The translations under genes were made by a program, and so were the position numbers. Positions 1 to 13,932 of a stretch of DNA of 64,000 nt are shown here, piece after piece. The stretch spans positions 29,664,659 through 29,728,658 of the forward strand of contig CM068831.1 of assembly GCA_028554795.2 (NCBI GenBank), in the 5' to 3' direction. Within the stretch, counting starts at the first letter, position 1; the number at the start of each line of letters is the position of its first letter. Below the pieces are notes generated by a model. It searched no databases. It worked only from the letters and a program-made list of their open reading frames with translations, and was not told where the DNA came from. Origin of the DNA: Sinohyriopsis cumingii. Its lineage: Eukaryota; Mollusca; Bivalvia; Unionida; Unionidae.

Positions 1-756
1 CAGAAGTAACCCCTGGCTCCAAGCTCTACGCCAATCGCGCTTTGACTTAGAACCGGTAAACTGCTACTTCTCGTGTTGTGCCGACGCGTACGACGACTAT
101 GGAGTGTCCACTCCAATGGAGCTAGGAAACCTGGCCAGGATGGTATGGAGAATCAGCTCTTGTCCATTCGGCAGATCCCCCCTTTCCACGCAGCTGGTGG
201 GCCCAAGGGAACGACGAATGCCAATACAGCTTGGCACCAACGGCGTCGCAGGAGTTGCCGGAATGAAGTTGTAGTCAATGTCAGACCGCCTTAAGGACTC
301 CGTCTCCGGATTTTCTGTTGGGGTTTACTCCCTTAGCCTTTCCCATGATTTGGTATAGCCACAAGACAGCAGGGTTTTCCTTCTTCTAGATGAGCTACCA
401 TCCAATGTTTACGAGTCCCATCTACCCGAAGCAACTGGTTTTAAGGCGCCAGTGGCCCGCTTTCACCCCTTCTCCTGTTAGTGGAAAACGTGGTCCGCCA
501 GACTTCAAATCTAAGCCACTCGCGAAGGCCAGGAGTTAGACTTTAGTTGACAGAGGCAGTCAGAGACGTAAGAAGTATGGGGCATTTCTGGAGGAGTTGG
601 GTGCTTGTCTCCCACTCCCACCCCGGCAATGTCAACCTTAGACCAGGCAGCTATACCGACCTGTAATACTACCCTAGATACAAGTGTAAAATGGGATAAA
701 GTTTAACACATTATCACCAACTTTTTCGATCAGCTGATACTCTCTTCTCCTCCTCC
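1..756 (+). repeat. LINE-related 5' region fragment
   Basis: Positions 629-756 match 2915-3041 of the full-length LINE almost base for base, starting at atgtcaaccttagacc and ending in the ttctcctcct tract. This stretch is therefore a copy of, or relative of, that element's 5' untranslated region. Positions 1-628 are GC-richer than the flank and do not match the LINE 5' end here, so they may belong to a different subfamily whose 5' part lies off the window. No intact coding region is visible and the downstream LINE body is missing, so the copy is truncated. Confidence 0.6.
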
Positions 757-2562
<1,806 letters not shown>

Positions 2563-2705
2563 TACTACATTAAAATAGCACGGCTTTATAATGTAATGGC
2601 ATAAAGCAAATTTATATACCATTACTGTTGGTATATCAACTAGATCTCCACCCATGGAGTATTAATACACATATAAACGTTGTTTCAATAGCAGGCTATC
2701 GCTTC

Positions 2706-2717
2706 TATTTACCAATG
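2706..2717. repeat. LINE target-site duplication, left copy
   Basis: The 12-mer tatttaccaatg is repeated exactly at 8465-8476 and brackets the LINE, which fixes both element ends. Confidence 0.9.
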
Positions 2718-3335
2718 TCCCCCTGCGGGTCCGGGATTGTAGAATGGGCCCGACGTGCCTCACTACGTATCGTAAGAGGCGACTAAGTAGATGCAACCTG
2801 TTTGCCGTGGGTTGCGTCCTGTGTCAGGGGTAGAAAGGATCCTGGTAGTTGAGCAGAGGCTTTCCGATGCAATTCACTACTTTGTCCACTACTTCTTCTA
2901 GACGGGTGGTTGGGATGTCAACCTTAGACCAGGAAGCTATACTGACCTGTAATACATCCCTAGATACAAGTGTAAAATGGGATAAAGTTTAACACATTAT
3001 CACCAACGTTTTCGATCGGTTGATACTCTCTTCTCCTCCTCGACAAATCGGCTGGTCACGCCGAGCCCTAGGAAGCCTTTATTTACTCCCTCGCTTTCTT
3101 TTTCTTTCTCCTTGTATCTCTCTTGATACCAGCGTTGCCCCTATAGTCTCTTCGTTTATCGTTCCCTTTCCCAAGTCTTAGAAGACTTCCTAGAAGGTGG
3201 TGACTTCATGGCTCAATCAGGTAATTTTATCAACTGAGTATGGCATCTGTGTATCCCTGGCACTTGAAAAAGTGTTCCCTTGTTGGCCTCTGTGGTGGGC
3301 GGGGAGCACGGGTGCTGAATTTTCAATAAACCAAC

Positions 3336-4466
3336 ATGGCAATTCAAACAAAAAAAAAAAATCAAAATAAGCCTACCAAAAACTGGATTTGAATCAGATG
3401 ACGAACCATGCAGTGTGGAGCCATTTCCACGCTTCACGGTCATACAGTCTAATGATGCCACAAAACCGCTTGCCTCACTCTCTCCGTTTGTGATCGAGAA
3501 AACAATCACAGGATCGATTGGTACACCAAAAAAGCGTCAAAAAAAAAAAAATGAAATCGGGTTACCTTCTTATTGAGTGTGAGCGACAAGGTCAGGAAGA
3601 ATATATCAAGGAAATGAAAACTTTCTTCGATATTCCAGTGACCTAATTCGCTCACACCACACTCAATACATAAAAAGGCGTGATTCGTTGTCGCGACTTG
3701 GCTGGAGTCAGCGACACTGATATCACTGAAGGGATGAAAAACAATTGTGTCACTGCAGTACGTAGAATACGTATTAAACGTAACAACAACCTGCAAAAAA
3801 ACCAACACTATTGTACTCACCTTCAACAAACCAACAGTACCCAGAGTGGTCAAAGTTGGCTTCCTGCAAACGAAGATTGAGATATACATTCGAAACCCCC
3901 TTCGGTGCTATAAGTGTCAGAAATACGGCCATCACGAAGACCGTTGATCAAAAAGCCAAATATGTGGGCGATGCGGAGACCATTATTGTCAGGAATCTGA
4001 GTGTAGAGCAACTCCGCATTGAGTCAACTGTGGAAAGGAGAACCACGCCAGTTCCAAGGATTGTGATACCTGGAAACAGGAGAAGGAAATACAGAGGGTA
4101 AAATATATATCTAAGATACCCTATCCGGAAGCCAGAAAACTCGTTCAAGCCAAAACAGCCCATCCTGGCCCATCCTTCTCCACTGTGGAGAAGAACAATC
4201 CAAAAATAACAAAGAACGCTCAAACACAAACAGAAGCACCCGATTCAACACCAAGCTCTAACACCCCACATTACCAAGAACAGAAAAACACGGCATCTAC
4301 TCAAACTACTTTCAATAATAGACAATCACCAAAGACTAAAAACAAATCTCTTGGAAACAGGCAACACAAGGGGTCAGATGACCCCATCAAACTCTATAAC
4401 ATGTTTGGAGACATTGAAAGCATGGATGCAGAAGAAACTGCTCCACGCGCTCAAGGTAGCTCCTGA
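3336..4466 (+). pseudogene. LINE ORF1 (gag-like, zinc knuckles), broken
   Basis: This is the nucleic-acid-binding ORF1 of the LINE, which would coat the element RNA. An ATG at 3336 is followed within a few codons by an A homopolymer and loss of frame, and a second A run near 3540 also changes frame. The clearest part is a CCHC array at about 3900-4065 (RCYKCQKYGHHEDR, then ICGRCGDHYC, then VNCGKENHASSKDC). Two knuckle cysteines are replaced by TGA: the last Cys of knuckle one, right after HHEDR, and the first Cys of knuckle three, right before VNCG. The C-terminus is polar and Q/T/N-rich and ends at 4466. ORF2 follows about 108 bases later. Confidence 0.8.
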
Positions 4467-4573
4467 CCCACAAACAGAAAATTCACCCCCGTACTTCCTC
4501 CAGAGAAAAAACCATACAAATTTCCTCCGCGGTAGGTCTAACCTAGTTCCACAATCGTCATTTTAAATTTATA

Positions 4574-7500
4574 ATGAAGAACACCATCATACAATGGAAC
4601 TGTCGAGGACTTAAAGCCAACTACCATGATATTCTTCAGCTTTTATACGAACATAATCCTGCAGTACTATGCCTTCAGGAATCTTTCTTGAAAGATACGG
4701 ATAACATCACGCTAAAAAACTACTCCCTGTTTAACACCTACTTCCAAAATGTCGACAGGGGATCAGGGGGAGTTTCTGTTATTGAGAACAACAGAGCCCA
4801 TCATATCGTCATCCCTTTAACCACAGATTTGCAAGCCATTGCTGTTAGCGTCACTCTACATCTAGTGATTACATTTTGCTCTATTTACTTACCACCAAAC
4901 ACTAACCTAGTACCAAACGAATTAGATAATCATGTTCAACAACGTCCGCGCCATTTGTTTTTAATGCCCATAACATTTTATGGGGATCAAATCATATAAG
5001 TGACAGAGGTTACAAAGTTGAAGACTTCATTTCTAGACACGATCTGTGTCTATATAACACCAAAACATCGACATACTTACACCCAGGAACGGGTACATAC
5101 AGATGCATCGATTTGACAATTTGTTCTCCTTCGCTGCTTTTAGACTATAGATGGAACTTCGCTGATGGCGGTCACTGCAGCGATCACTTTCTTATCTCCC
5201 TTGGAAATATTAACTTTATAATTGATGACGCAATTCCACAATGGAATTTAAAGAAAGCCGACTGGGCTAAGTTTGAAACACTCAGTAAAACTAGGCTGAA
5301 TGAGGATATAGTTTTCAATGCTAATGACCCTATTCAGCATTTTACTTCTATTTTAACCGATATTGCAGAGGAGTTAAATCCTACGTCCTCACCGAACTGT
5401 AAAAGAACCCTAAAACCTTGGTTCACTAAGGAATGTAAGGAAGCCATTAGACAACGCAGAGAAGCTTTGAAAAAATATAACAATCGTCCGACGCCCCAAA
5501 CTTAAGTTCATATCGTATTGCCCGGGCAAGTCACGCCGCACAATCAAAGAAAGTAAACGAGCATCATGGAAGAAATATATTTCTTCTTTAAACTCTCGTT
5601 CCTCTGTTAAGAAAGTTTTGACACTATTCGTAAAATAAACGGAAAGATAAAACACAGTTCTCTCCGACATTTGCTACTTAATAATAACACTTTTAGTTCA
5701 AAACGAGACATAGCAAATATCCTTCATGACAGTTTCTCAAAAAAATTCCTCATCATCTAATTATTCAGAAGTCTTCAGAAGATTAAAACCTCAAAAAGAA
5801 AAGTCACGTTTAAAATTCACATCCAAGAACTCGGAAAGATATAAGCAACTGTTCTCACTATTGGAGCTTATGGAGGCTTTAGATAAGGCCCATGATACAT
5901 TCTTTGGGCCTGACGAAATGAATGACCATTTTTTCAAACACCTTCCAGAATCATCATTAATATCTCTATTGAAAATCTTCAATGATTTATGGATTACTGG
6001 TAATGTACCTAAAATTTGAAAAGAAGCAATAGTAATACCAGTTCCCAAACCAGGTAAAGATAGCGCAGATCCTGCCAACTATCGACCTATTGCACTCACA
6101 AGTTGTGTGTGCAAAACAATGGAACGAATGATCAATTCTCGGCTTGTATGGTACCTGGAAACTAACAATTTAATATCTCCTTTTCAAAGTGGTTTTTGAT
6201 ATAGCCGGAGCACCAATGATCATCTGGTTAGACTGGAAACATTTATTCGCGATGCATGTATCAAGAAGGAACATTTATTAGCGGTTTTCTTCGATTTAGA
6301 AAAGGCCTATGACACGACATGGAAGTACTGGATACTAAATGGCCTGCACAGTCAGATTCTAAAAGGCCGTCTGCCCTCTTTCATATCAAACTTTCTCTCA
6401 GACAGCGAATTGAAGGTACGAGTGAGCTCTACCCTTTCAGATCTGCACAAGCAAGAGATGGGTGTGCCCCAGCGCAGTATTTTATCTGTGACGCTTTTCA
6501 ACATCAAAATAAAAAGCATCACCAAGTATTTAACTCCTGGTGTGGACTGCTCGTTATATGTTGATGATTTTCTAATATGTTATCGATCAAAGCACATGCA
6601 TACATTTGAAAGAAACTACAGCAAAATATAAACAAAATTCAAATGTGTGACAGTACTAACGGATTCAAATTTTCGAAATCAAAAACGATATGCATGCATT
6701 TCTGTCAGTTACATACACATCACGATGAACCTAAACTCACTCTGGACGGAACACCTATTCCAGTTGTTGAGGAAACAAAGTTTTTATTCGACACCTAAAG
6801 AACTTGAATTCTAAATGCTTAAAATCTCTAGATCAAATTAAAGTAGCAGCACCCACTGACTGGGGTGCTGATAGAATATAGAACGTTTATTCGCTCCAAA
6901 CTGGACTCTGGTTGCGTTGTTTATGGTTCAGCTAGAGAGTCGTATTTGAAAATGCTTGATCCAATACATCATCAAGGAATGAGAATCGCTTTGGGAGTAC
7001 TTAAGACATCCCCGTGTGAAAGCCTCCTCGCTGGAGCGAACGAACCACCTTTATCACATCGTAGAGAAATGCGTTCCGCACAGTATGCTCTCAAATTAAG
7101 ATCAACCCCTCTGAATCCTGCTTTTTTCGGCTGTTTTTCAACCCAAATACAAAGCCTTATTCTAAAATAAACCAAATGCCACACCATCCTTTGGCATTAG
7201 AAGAGCATCCAGCATTGACAGTACAAAAATTGATGTTTCTAACATTCAGATAACGTAAATCTCTGAAAAACCTCCCTGGCTACTCAAACAAACAAAAATA
7301 CTTTTACGCTACACTATAGAAAAATTCTGAGACAAACCCATCCATATACCACAACTCTTATCATGAACTCCTCACCAAATTTAAAAACTACACAATACTT
7401 TATACCGACCGATCAAAGGATGAGGAAAAGGCTGCTGCAGCCTTCGTGTGTGGAAATCAAACAACGCAAGTTCGCTTACCAAATGGCACATCGGTATTTT

Positions 7501-8169
7501 CAACCGAAATCAGAGCAATAGACCTTGCTTTGCAATATATCGCAAACAAACGTATTTTAAACAGCAGCATCTTCTCCGACTCCTTATCAGTACTTCAGTC
7601 ACCACACAATAGAAAACTGGAGGACCCATTATTGACCAATGTTCTCGACAGAAATACTAACTTGAGTACCTCCAACAATATCGTATACTGCTGGTTACCT
7701 AGCCATGTTGGTATTAAAGGTAATGAAAAAGCAGATCGCGCTGCTAAAATGGCCCTATCTCATGAACTATCTGATTTTAGAATACCGTATACTGATTTTA
7801 AACTTACGTCAGAAGTGGCAGGCATCATGGAATGATGCAGTGAATAATAACCTTCATGCCATCAAGCCAACCCTAGGAGAATGGACTCCTTCCTACCGAA
7901 TCATGAGTAGGGAGGAGGTAGTCATTGCAAGAATTCGAAATGGTCATACTTATATAACCCACTCCCACATACGAAAAGGTGACGACCTACCAGAGTGCGT
8001 TTCTTGCAATGAACCATTCACTGTTCAGCACTTTATGATATAGCGTTTTGATCTGCAACCTACGCGCGATCAGTATTACAATGTGTACATGAATGAACTT
8101 TTTGATACAATAAACATCTCTTGAATTATAGAGTTCCTGAAAGCAATGAACATTTGCTCTAAACTCTAA
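4574..8169 (+). pseudogene. LINE ORF2 (endonuclease-RT-RNase H), broken
   Basis: This is the replication polyprotein of the LINE. It starts at ATG 4574 with the endonuclease signature IIQWNCRGLK and VLCLQES. Reverse transcriptase lies at about 5.7-6.7 kb, with FFDLEKAYDTTW near 6290 and the catalytic YVDDFLICY near 6560; the usual FADD is YVDD here. RNase H lies at about 7.4-7.8 kb, with LYTDRSKDE, STEIRAIDLAL, FSDSLSVLQS and LPSHVGIKGNEKADRA. A C-terminal RIRNGHTYITH...CVSCNEPFTVQHF motif at 7930-8040 matches the conserved Cys/His tail of jockey/I elements. Frame changes occur near 5.0, 5.5, 6.0, 6.4, 6.63, 6.8 and 7.2 kb, and a TAG lies at 8041. The last in-frame stop is at 8167. Confidence 0.85.
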
Positions 8170-8464
8170 CTTGTATGATATCACCTAGAGCAGTTTTATG
8201 CAATATATATACCGTCCATTTTTCGATACCTTTTCATCACTCTTCATTAACATACACCATTTACATCCCCCGTTGATCAGAAAGCTATATTTTTCACCGT
8301 TACCGTCTTATCGTTTTAATTTCAACTATCTGGTTTTTATGTCGCCGGTCCATATGAGTCTGTTTATAGTTTTTAAAAGATTATACATATAACATTTTGT
8401 ATGGCGCTAAATAACCAAATAGTGTTGAAGCGCCGTTAAAATACAATCAATCAATCAATCAATA

Positions 8465-8476
8465 TATTTACCAATG
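8465..8476. repeat. LINE target-site duplication, right copy
   Basis: Exact copy of the 12-mer at 2706-2717, immediately after the (CAAT)n tail. Confidence 0.9.
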
Positions 8477-8674
8477 ATGAAATTGCCTTGATTAGTAATT
8501 AAGGACGTAAAAAAATAACAAGAAAATCTACAAAATTAATAATCCGCGTTTTCTAAATGAATTCAACATGGAACACAATTCCTTTCAAATTCTTTCTGAT
8601 TCCACCTTTTTGTTTTCTCTGTATATATGTCTGTGTCTCCCTCTTGCTTGGCTTGTCTGTCAACATTTCAATTT

Positions 8675-8681
<7 letters not shown>

Positions 8682-8720
<39 letters not shown>
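8682..8720. repeat. (CT)n microsatellite
   Basis: Nearly pure CT tract of about 39 bases. Open frames on either strand here are dipeptide repeat artefacts. Confidence 0.97.
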
Positions 8721-8723
<3 letters not shown>

Positions 8724-9414
8724 CAACCTGGACCATCGTAGCGCGAATAAACGAGCAAATTGGATTTTCTCCTGTGTCATGCGACAAATTCTCCGAATTC
8801 TCTGGACCAGTGAATGCTGGTACAAGTAACAGCCAATAAAGGTAAAGGGGGGGGGAGCGATTAGGGAGAGAGATGTAGGATAAAATAATTGTATGGTCGG
8901 TAGCAGTGTTAATTAAATCATAAGTCATTCAGCTTATATCAACTGTAAATACATTTAAATGCTTGACTTACCTTTCTTGGTTCGACAGCTGGCTTAATTA
9001 ATATTTTACTTAATTCGTAAGTGTGTCTTATATTCAATAATTCAATATGACTGAAAATAAAAGTTCAAAGAAGAAGATCTTTATGAATTTGCAAAGCGGA
9101 TTGCAAACAGCCCCCCAAAAGCAAAAAACTACGTTTTGTAGAGGACACAATGAGCAGGGATGTGGAGTTTATTCAATCCGTCAATACTCAGTTGCCTGTG
9201 ATCAATCTTAACTCTATTTAAACGGAGCAAATATGTTCATGTTTGTAATGCAAAATAAAATGTACGTACAGCATGAACGCAGTATAGTTGATATATCACT
9301 CGATGTATAATTTTTGTATTTAAAGGAAACTCGGCAAGCCTTGTTTCCTTATAATAAATTTGTTTGCGGTATATCAGTGATACTGCGTACATACTATACA
9401 TATTTATACATATG
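8721..9414. other. gene-free stretch
   Basis: No conserved coding segment or splice-bounded exon is recognised. A short poly-G tract lies near 8847. Confidence 0.5.
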
Positions 9415-9580
<166 letters not shown>

Positions 9581-10147
9581 AACCATTCATTTATTAACTT
9601 TCTTCTTTCCTCCATGAATCTGCTTTTGCAGATGTACAATTGGGCATCTATTTCCGACCCTATCATGAACGAATTATTAAAAGTTCAAAACCCGAGAACT
9701 CCAATGTACGCAAAAGATTGTTATCTCCATTTTTTGGGGGAAGTCCATTCGAATATGTTTTCCGTTATCTCATACGTGTCATGGCAGTTTTTAATCCTTA
9801 AGCTTTGCATTTCATATATGTAAGTATTAAAGCGCGAATCAATATTAACGGCGCTGAACAAAATGTTGTGCGAGTCATATATGATTCTAGATGGTCTTAA
9901 CGTAAGAAAGGAAGTATGACTGAAATTTTTTGTATACTTCTTCCTGAGGGGCCATTCAAGATTCCGGATGCTAACTGATCATTTGCAACATTTTAATTTT
10001 ATCTTGAGGAAACATCTAAAATGGCATCCCTTGATTGTTAAAAGGCATTTTTTTTTTGTCTAAACGTTACTAGACAGTAAACTCCTTATCGCATGTGCTA
10101 ATATAAAGTTATGAAATTTAACTGGTAGGCCACTAGCAGATGGGAAT

Positions 10148-10517
10148 ATGTCTTTCTTGCATCTTGTGTTTTACTGCCTAGTAATGTATAACTTCTCAGA
10201 AGGTAGAGTTGTACAAGGCATTATAGGGCGAAATTTATCTCTTTCTTGGACCTTCAGCAATATAGGAAAGGACGCCATCCGTATACTTCATGGGAACGCA
10301 CTTTTAGTTCGTGTATGGCCAGCTAATAATTTTTCTTACCTTAATGAACAACCAGACCGAGTGCGAGTTTCGTTTGCGGTAAATAATACTTCACATGAAA
10401 CATTAACAGTAACTATAACATATGTGAACATTACGGCAAATATTGGCGGGAACTACAGCGTGATACGTGAATGGAATTTTATGGAACTCATCGATAGTGT
10501 TCTTCTTCAAACGATTG
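10148..10517 (+). CDS. IgSF receptor exon 1: signal peptide and first Ig-like domain
   Basis: The frame opens with a hydrophobic leader (MSFLHLVFYCLVMYN) ending near EGRVV, a plausible secretion signal. A beta-rich segment follows, with LSLSWTF resembling an Ig B/C-strand region and the usual central Trp. No cysteine pair is present after the leader, so the domain would lack the canonical disulfide. Four N-glycosylation sequons (NFS, NTS, NIT, NYS) fit an extracellular domain. The exon ends in phase 1 at 10517 before donor gtatgt; a stop follows three bases beyond the junction if it is not spliced. Phase 1 matches the next Ig exon at 20217. The start was chosen because it is the only ATG that places the hydrophobic leader at the N-terminus. 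No gene name is assigned. Confidence 0.6.
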
Positions 10518-12035
10518 GTATGTAGCTCAAACTTTATAAAGCCAGTCATAATTTTTGCCAACTCAAATCATTGTGCAGAATAGAATGAAAAGAGACAACC
10601 CAAGACAGAACCAGTTCTGAAGGTTGTGCTTTTTCATAACCTAATTTGTAACCATGCATAAAACGTATTTTACTGGCACTTTTCGAAAAGAACGGTTTCA
10701 TCTATCTCGAGAAAATGCACTAAAGCTAATTTTGATTGATACAACATTGACGCTTATTTTTCAATCCATTATTACTTGTGTTGTGTAATATGTCATCTAG
10801 GAAACAAAAACGTTATATTTTCTCAACGTTGACAATATTATATAGGAAATATGAATTAATGAAAAAGAAAAAAAAAAGAGAAGAGAAAATGTCTAACATC
10901 AGTTACATCCTAAATAAACAGGTACTAATACTGATATACTCTTTCACGCTGTCTGTAATGATTTATTAATATATAAATATCTTAAAGGTAGCTGATTTGT
11001 CGCTTGTTGACGAAACAATGTTTTTCATATGAAAATCTTGTAATTCTGTACATACTATACACAAGCATGTGCATAGTAGTGTGGTACATATTGGATATCA
11101 TATTATTGATATAATTCTCTGTCAGTACGCAATCTCAAAAACATACGGAAAAACGAATATACCTTTTTCTGTCTACAATGTTTTGTTATGCACAAACATA
11201 TCGCTTTTTTAAAAACGTAATTTCAAATACTTATGGAAATCGGGTAATTACACCAGGAAGTCACGTCAGTATGAAATAATGGTTATCAGTAGCTGTGAGC
11301 ACACCATACAAATCTTGTGGTAGAAACAATATTATAATTTAAATAGAATGTTATAGACATTTTCCTACTTTTTCAGGAAACTTTCTCCACCATTTTCATG
11401 TTAGTTTGTCCTCTGCGTTACTATATAATATAACATTATTGTCCTTTAAAAACCTAATGATGTATTTAACAGTAATCTTTATTTAGGTCTAAAGCTGCAT
11501 GTTTTTGCTAAGTGTGTGAATGAAAATCCCATTTATAAATTAATCAAGGCACCTGTCTCAGAGTCGGTTTACGTTTGATGCCGTACTTAATACAAAGAGA
11601 TCATTCATGGACTGAAGTATAGAATGAACAATGTAGTGGTATTCTATGACCATCCATTTATAAAACAAAACTAGAAAAAGCTATTACAAATAGGTATTAC
11701 ATAATTCTTCCCTACGTTACCCCATAACATCACGTGGATAAGAAAGGAGTATAAGACATTAGGGGTTCTGGGTCACTTGTAGTACTACGTGACAAGGGGT
11801 AGCCAAAAGAGCCCCCGAGGATTTATACTACTGAGGGATGGGGGTTCTGAATCACTTAAAAAAATTAGAGATTGTCTGCTCCGACCTTCATAAAAATGGG
11901 GGTTTTTGGCCACTACGTGTTCATGGATCTGAGGGACGATGTTTCTGTCACACTTTTTTGTGGTATCAAAGGGGGATTGGCTCACTGTTTGAGAGTTGTG
12001 CTTTTGTAATAGAGTGAGCAGCAGAGGGGGTGAAC
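10518..12035. other. intron sequence of the IgSF gene
   Basis: AT-rich sequence without recognisable coding segments. The last 270 bases, from about 11764, become GC-richer and probably mark the left flank of the viral element. Confidence 0.5.
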
Positions 12036-12181
12036 AGACCAAAATTTCAGACAGAAATAAAGCTTCGTACTGATGGTAAAAATATACAAGCGTCAATAAC
12101 ACTAACGTAGAGATGGTAAATAGACCAAAATTTCAGACCGAAATAAAGCTTCATACGACGGCTGAAAAAATACAAGCGTCA
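12036..12181. repeat. two-copy 60-bp direct repeat upstream of viral genes
   Basis: Positions 12036-12095 and 12122-12181 share agaccaaaatttcag, gaaataaagcttc and atacaagcgtca in the same order with few mismatches. They lie about 150-290 bases before the first viral gene, so they may be part of a promoter or a terminal region. No matching inverted copy was found at the other end. Confidence 0.7.
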
Positions 12182-12327
12182 CTGAGGCCTCTAATCGGGT
12201 TATTATTTTGTGCGTTAAATATATTTACTTGGGTCGTCATCGTGTGTTTGACCTGACAGTCAAGGATGTAGAAAAACGCGTTCAGGTGGTGTAATTAAAT
12301 CATTATTATTGATACAATACAATAATC

Positions 12328-13388
12328 ATGGAATCTCGCACAGCTATATTAGCTCGACAGCGACTAGATGCAATTAAGAAATATCTTCCCGTCCGTGATT
12401 CATTCATACAACAACTACAAGTGCGTCAGGAGTCTCAGGTGGAATTTACAGACGGTACAGAAGAGTTATTTAAACCAATTGTCGAATCAACCAAGAAAAC
12501 TGTTACAGCACCTGAGGCAGCACAAAAAGCTCTTGAGACATTGCCTATTAATATTGTTGGACGTCTTCAAGCAGCTCAACCACCACCACAGCAACCTTCT
12601 CAACTACAACCTGAACCTCTAAAAGTAAAAACTAACATTATGGATAAATGTAAGCCGGAAGGTATTACCGCTATCACTTACCCAGACCACGTAATTAATA
12701 TTGCTGCGTTTGGATATGCTGATAGAGATAGGTATTCAAAACCCGAATATGTTAAAACTCTAAAATCTGCCGATTGGATTAGGGAGACATATATATATAG
12801 CATCCATGCTAATACTCCGCAGATCAAATCTGGGGAAAATATTGCACAGTTTAACTTTTTTAACCGGGTAGTAGGTGAGTTTATTGAAAAAGTAAAACAA
12901 GAAAGGTGAAAAAGAAACGAAGAAATGGAGCAGCAGCTTGAAAAATCAAGAGCAAAAAGGAAATTAACCGCAAGATCAAGGAAGGAAAACGCAAACTCAA
13001 CAAAAAGTAAGAAAAGAGATATAGATCCTAGTCCCAGTGCCACTGGGATGGTCTTGCTACTGACACAATATATGAAGCAGAAGAAGAATTACATAAATTA
13101 CAACAACCAGTAAAACAAAAAACGTATAAAAGAAGTAGCAAAAGAAGTAGCAAGAAAGCAAGAACGTCTTAAGAAGAAAATCTATAGGTATCTACAACAA
13201 CCAGTAACGAACGAAATAACTGGAAGTGGTTTGTTCAAAGGTGGCCTTGATAAACTTTGTCCCAGCAATGTCCTTGCTGATGTTGACCAACTAGAAATTT
13301 TGATTGGTGGAAGACGAGACAGTAATAATTCTCCAGTAATCATTAATGAAACAGCTGCTATTTGTCTGAGATTATTTACAAGACATTA
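12328..13388 (+). pseudogene. conserved N-terminal gene of lineage A element
   Basis: ATG 12328 opens 193 intact codons, with a basic helical start (ARQRLDAIKKYLPVRDSF) and an acidic LFKPIVESTKK segment. A proline/glutamine linker follows, then a region resembling uncharacterised proteins seen at the start of structural clusters in invertebrate Polinton-like elements. A TGA at 12907 interrupts a highly charged K/R/E stretch that stays open in frame to 13113. A later frame (about 13193-13388) contains VDQLEILIGGRRDSNN, which fits the conserved C-terminal part of the same family. Function is unknown; a structural or DNA-packaging role is only a guess from its position. Confidence 0.55.
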
Positions 13389-13475
13389 ATATTTATCGGT
13401 CTCTCATTGATGAAATCGTTGATGATTACCGTAATGATTTAGGGTATACAATTAGATCAGTGACAAGAAAATAAG

Positions 13476-13916
13476 TTGATCATATATAATGCTCAACTAG
13501 GACCGATCATGGTCAGGGTGATAAATTCGCCATTACCAGCATATAAAGTGATCTACGGAGATGGACTCGGTGATGTTCAGGATCAATTTAAAAGGATAGC
13601 CCCAAAAGCAAAACCGATTGAAAAGCAACTGGGAATGAAGGCGATTGATGTTGTTCGCGATAAAGGTATTGGTGCTGTTGGTGATGTTGATGGTAAAGCA
13701 TTCTCAGCAATCAAGGGTAGACAAGCACGATTAATACGCAGACCGCCACCAGTAAATCCGCCGCCAGCAAAAATACCCAGTACTGAAGTTATGCCTGCAA
13801 ATGTTAGTAAAGTAATAAATCATGTTGCAAATGAACGCTTGAAAGAATTAGCTGGTGAAAAAGCTCGAAATATAACTGCAGGTCCGATAGCGGGAAGTGG
13901 TCTTTGTGTTAGATGA
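13476..13916 (+). CDS. small proline-rich virion-type protein (lineage A)
   Basis: A 146-codon open frame. It contains a VIYGDGLGDV segment, a central GIGAVGDVDGKAFSAIKGRQ, a proline tract (RRPPPVNPPPAK) and a helical C-terminus ending in GSG. It overlaps the start of the capsid gene region by a few codons, suggesting tight packing. The first ATG is at 13476, but a second in-frame ATG at 13509 (MVRVINSPLP) is also plausible. The G-G-alternation and position just before the capsid gene resemble minor capsid or core proteins of adenovirus-like elements, but I do not recognise the family with certainty. Confidence 0.45.
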   Translation: MIIYNAQLGPIMVRVINSPLPAYKVIYGDGLGDVQDQFKRIAPKAKPIEKQLGMKAIDVVRDKGIGAVGDVDGKAFSAIKGRQARLIRRPPPVNPPPAKIPSTEVMPANVSKVINHVANERLKELAGEKARNITAGPIAGSGLCVR

Positions 13917-13932
13917 TAGCAAATATAATAAA

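Larger units (their letters stand above)
2718..8464 (+). mobile_element. I/Nimb-like LINE, full length, inactive
   Basis: The element is bounded by a perfect 12-bp duplication. It begins with a GC-rich 5' region containing ctgcgggtccgggattgtag and cgtaagaggcgactaagtag, a start typical of I-clade elements. It carries a gag-like ORF1 with CCHC knuckles and an ORF2 with apurinic endonuclease, reverse transcriptase, RNase H and a C-terminal Cys/His motif. It ends in a (CAAT)n tail at 8444-8464 instead of poly(A). That order and tail are typical of the I/Nimb group. Both ORFs are broken by several frameshifts and stops, so this copy cannot move by itself, yet it is not 5'-truncated, which is unusual for a LINE. 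The exact clade is from memory of the family and was not tested by phylogeny. Confidence 0.88.

Noticed and set aside
3213-3889. Long minus-strand frames over LINE ORF1 (98 and 127 codons)
   Set aside because: They lie antisense to recognisable gag-like coding and have no motif.
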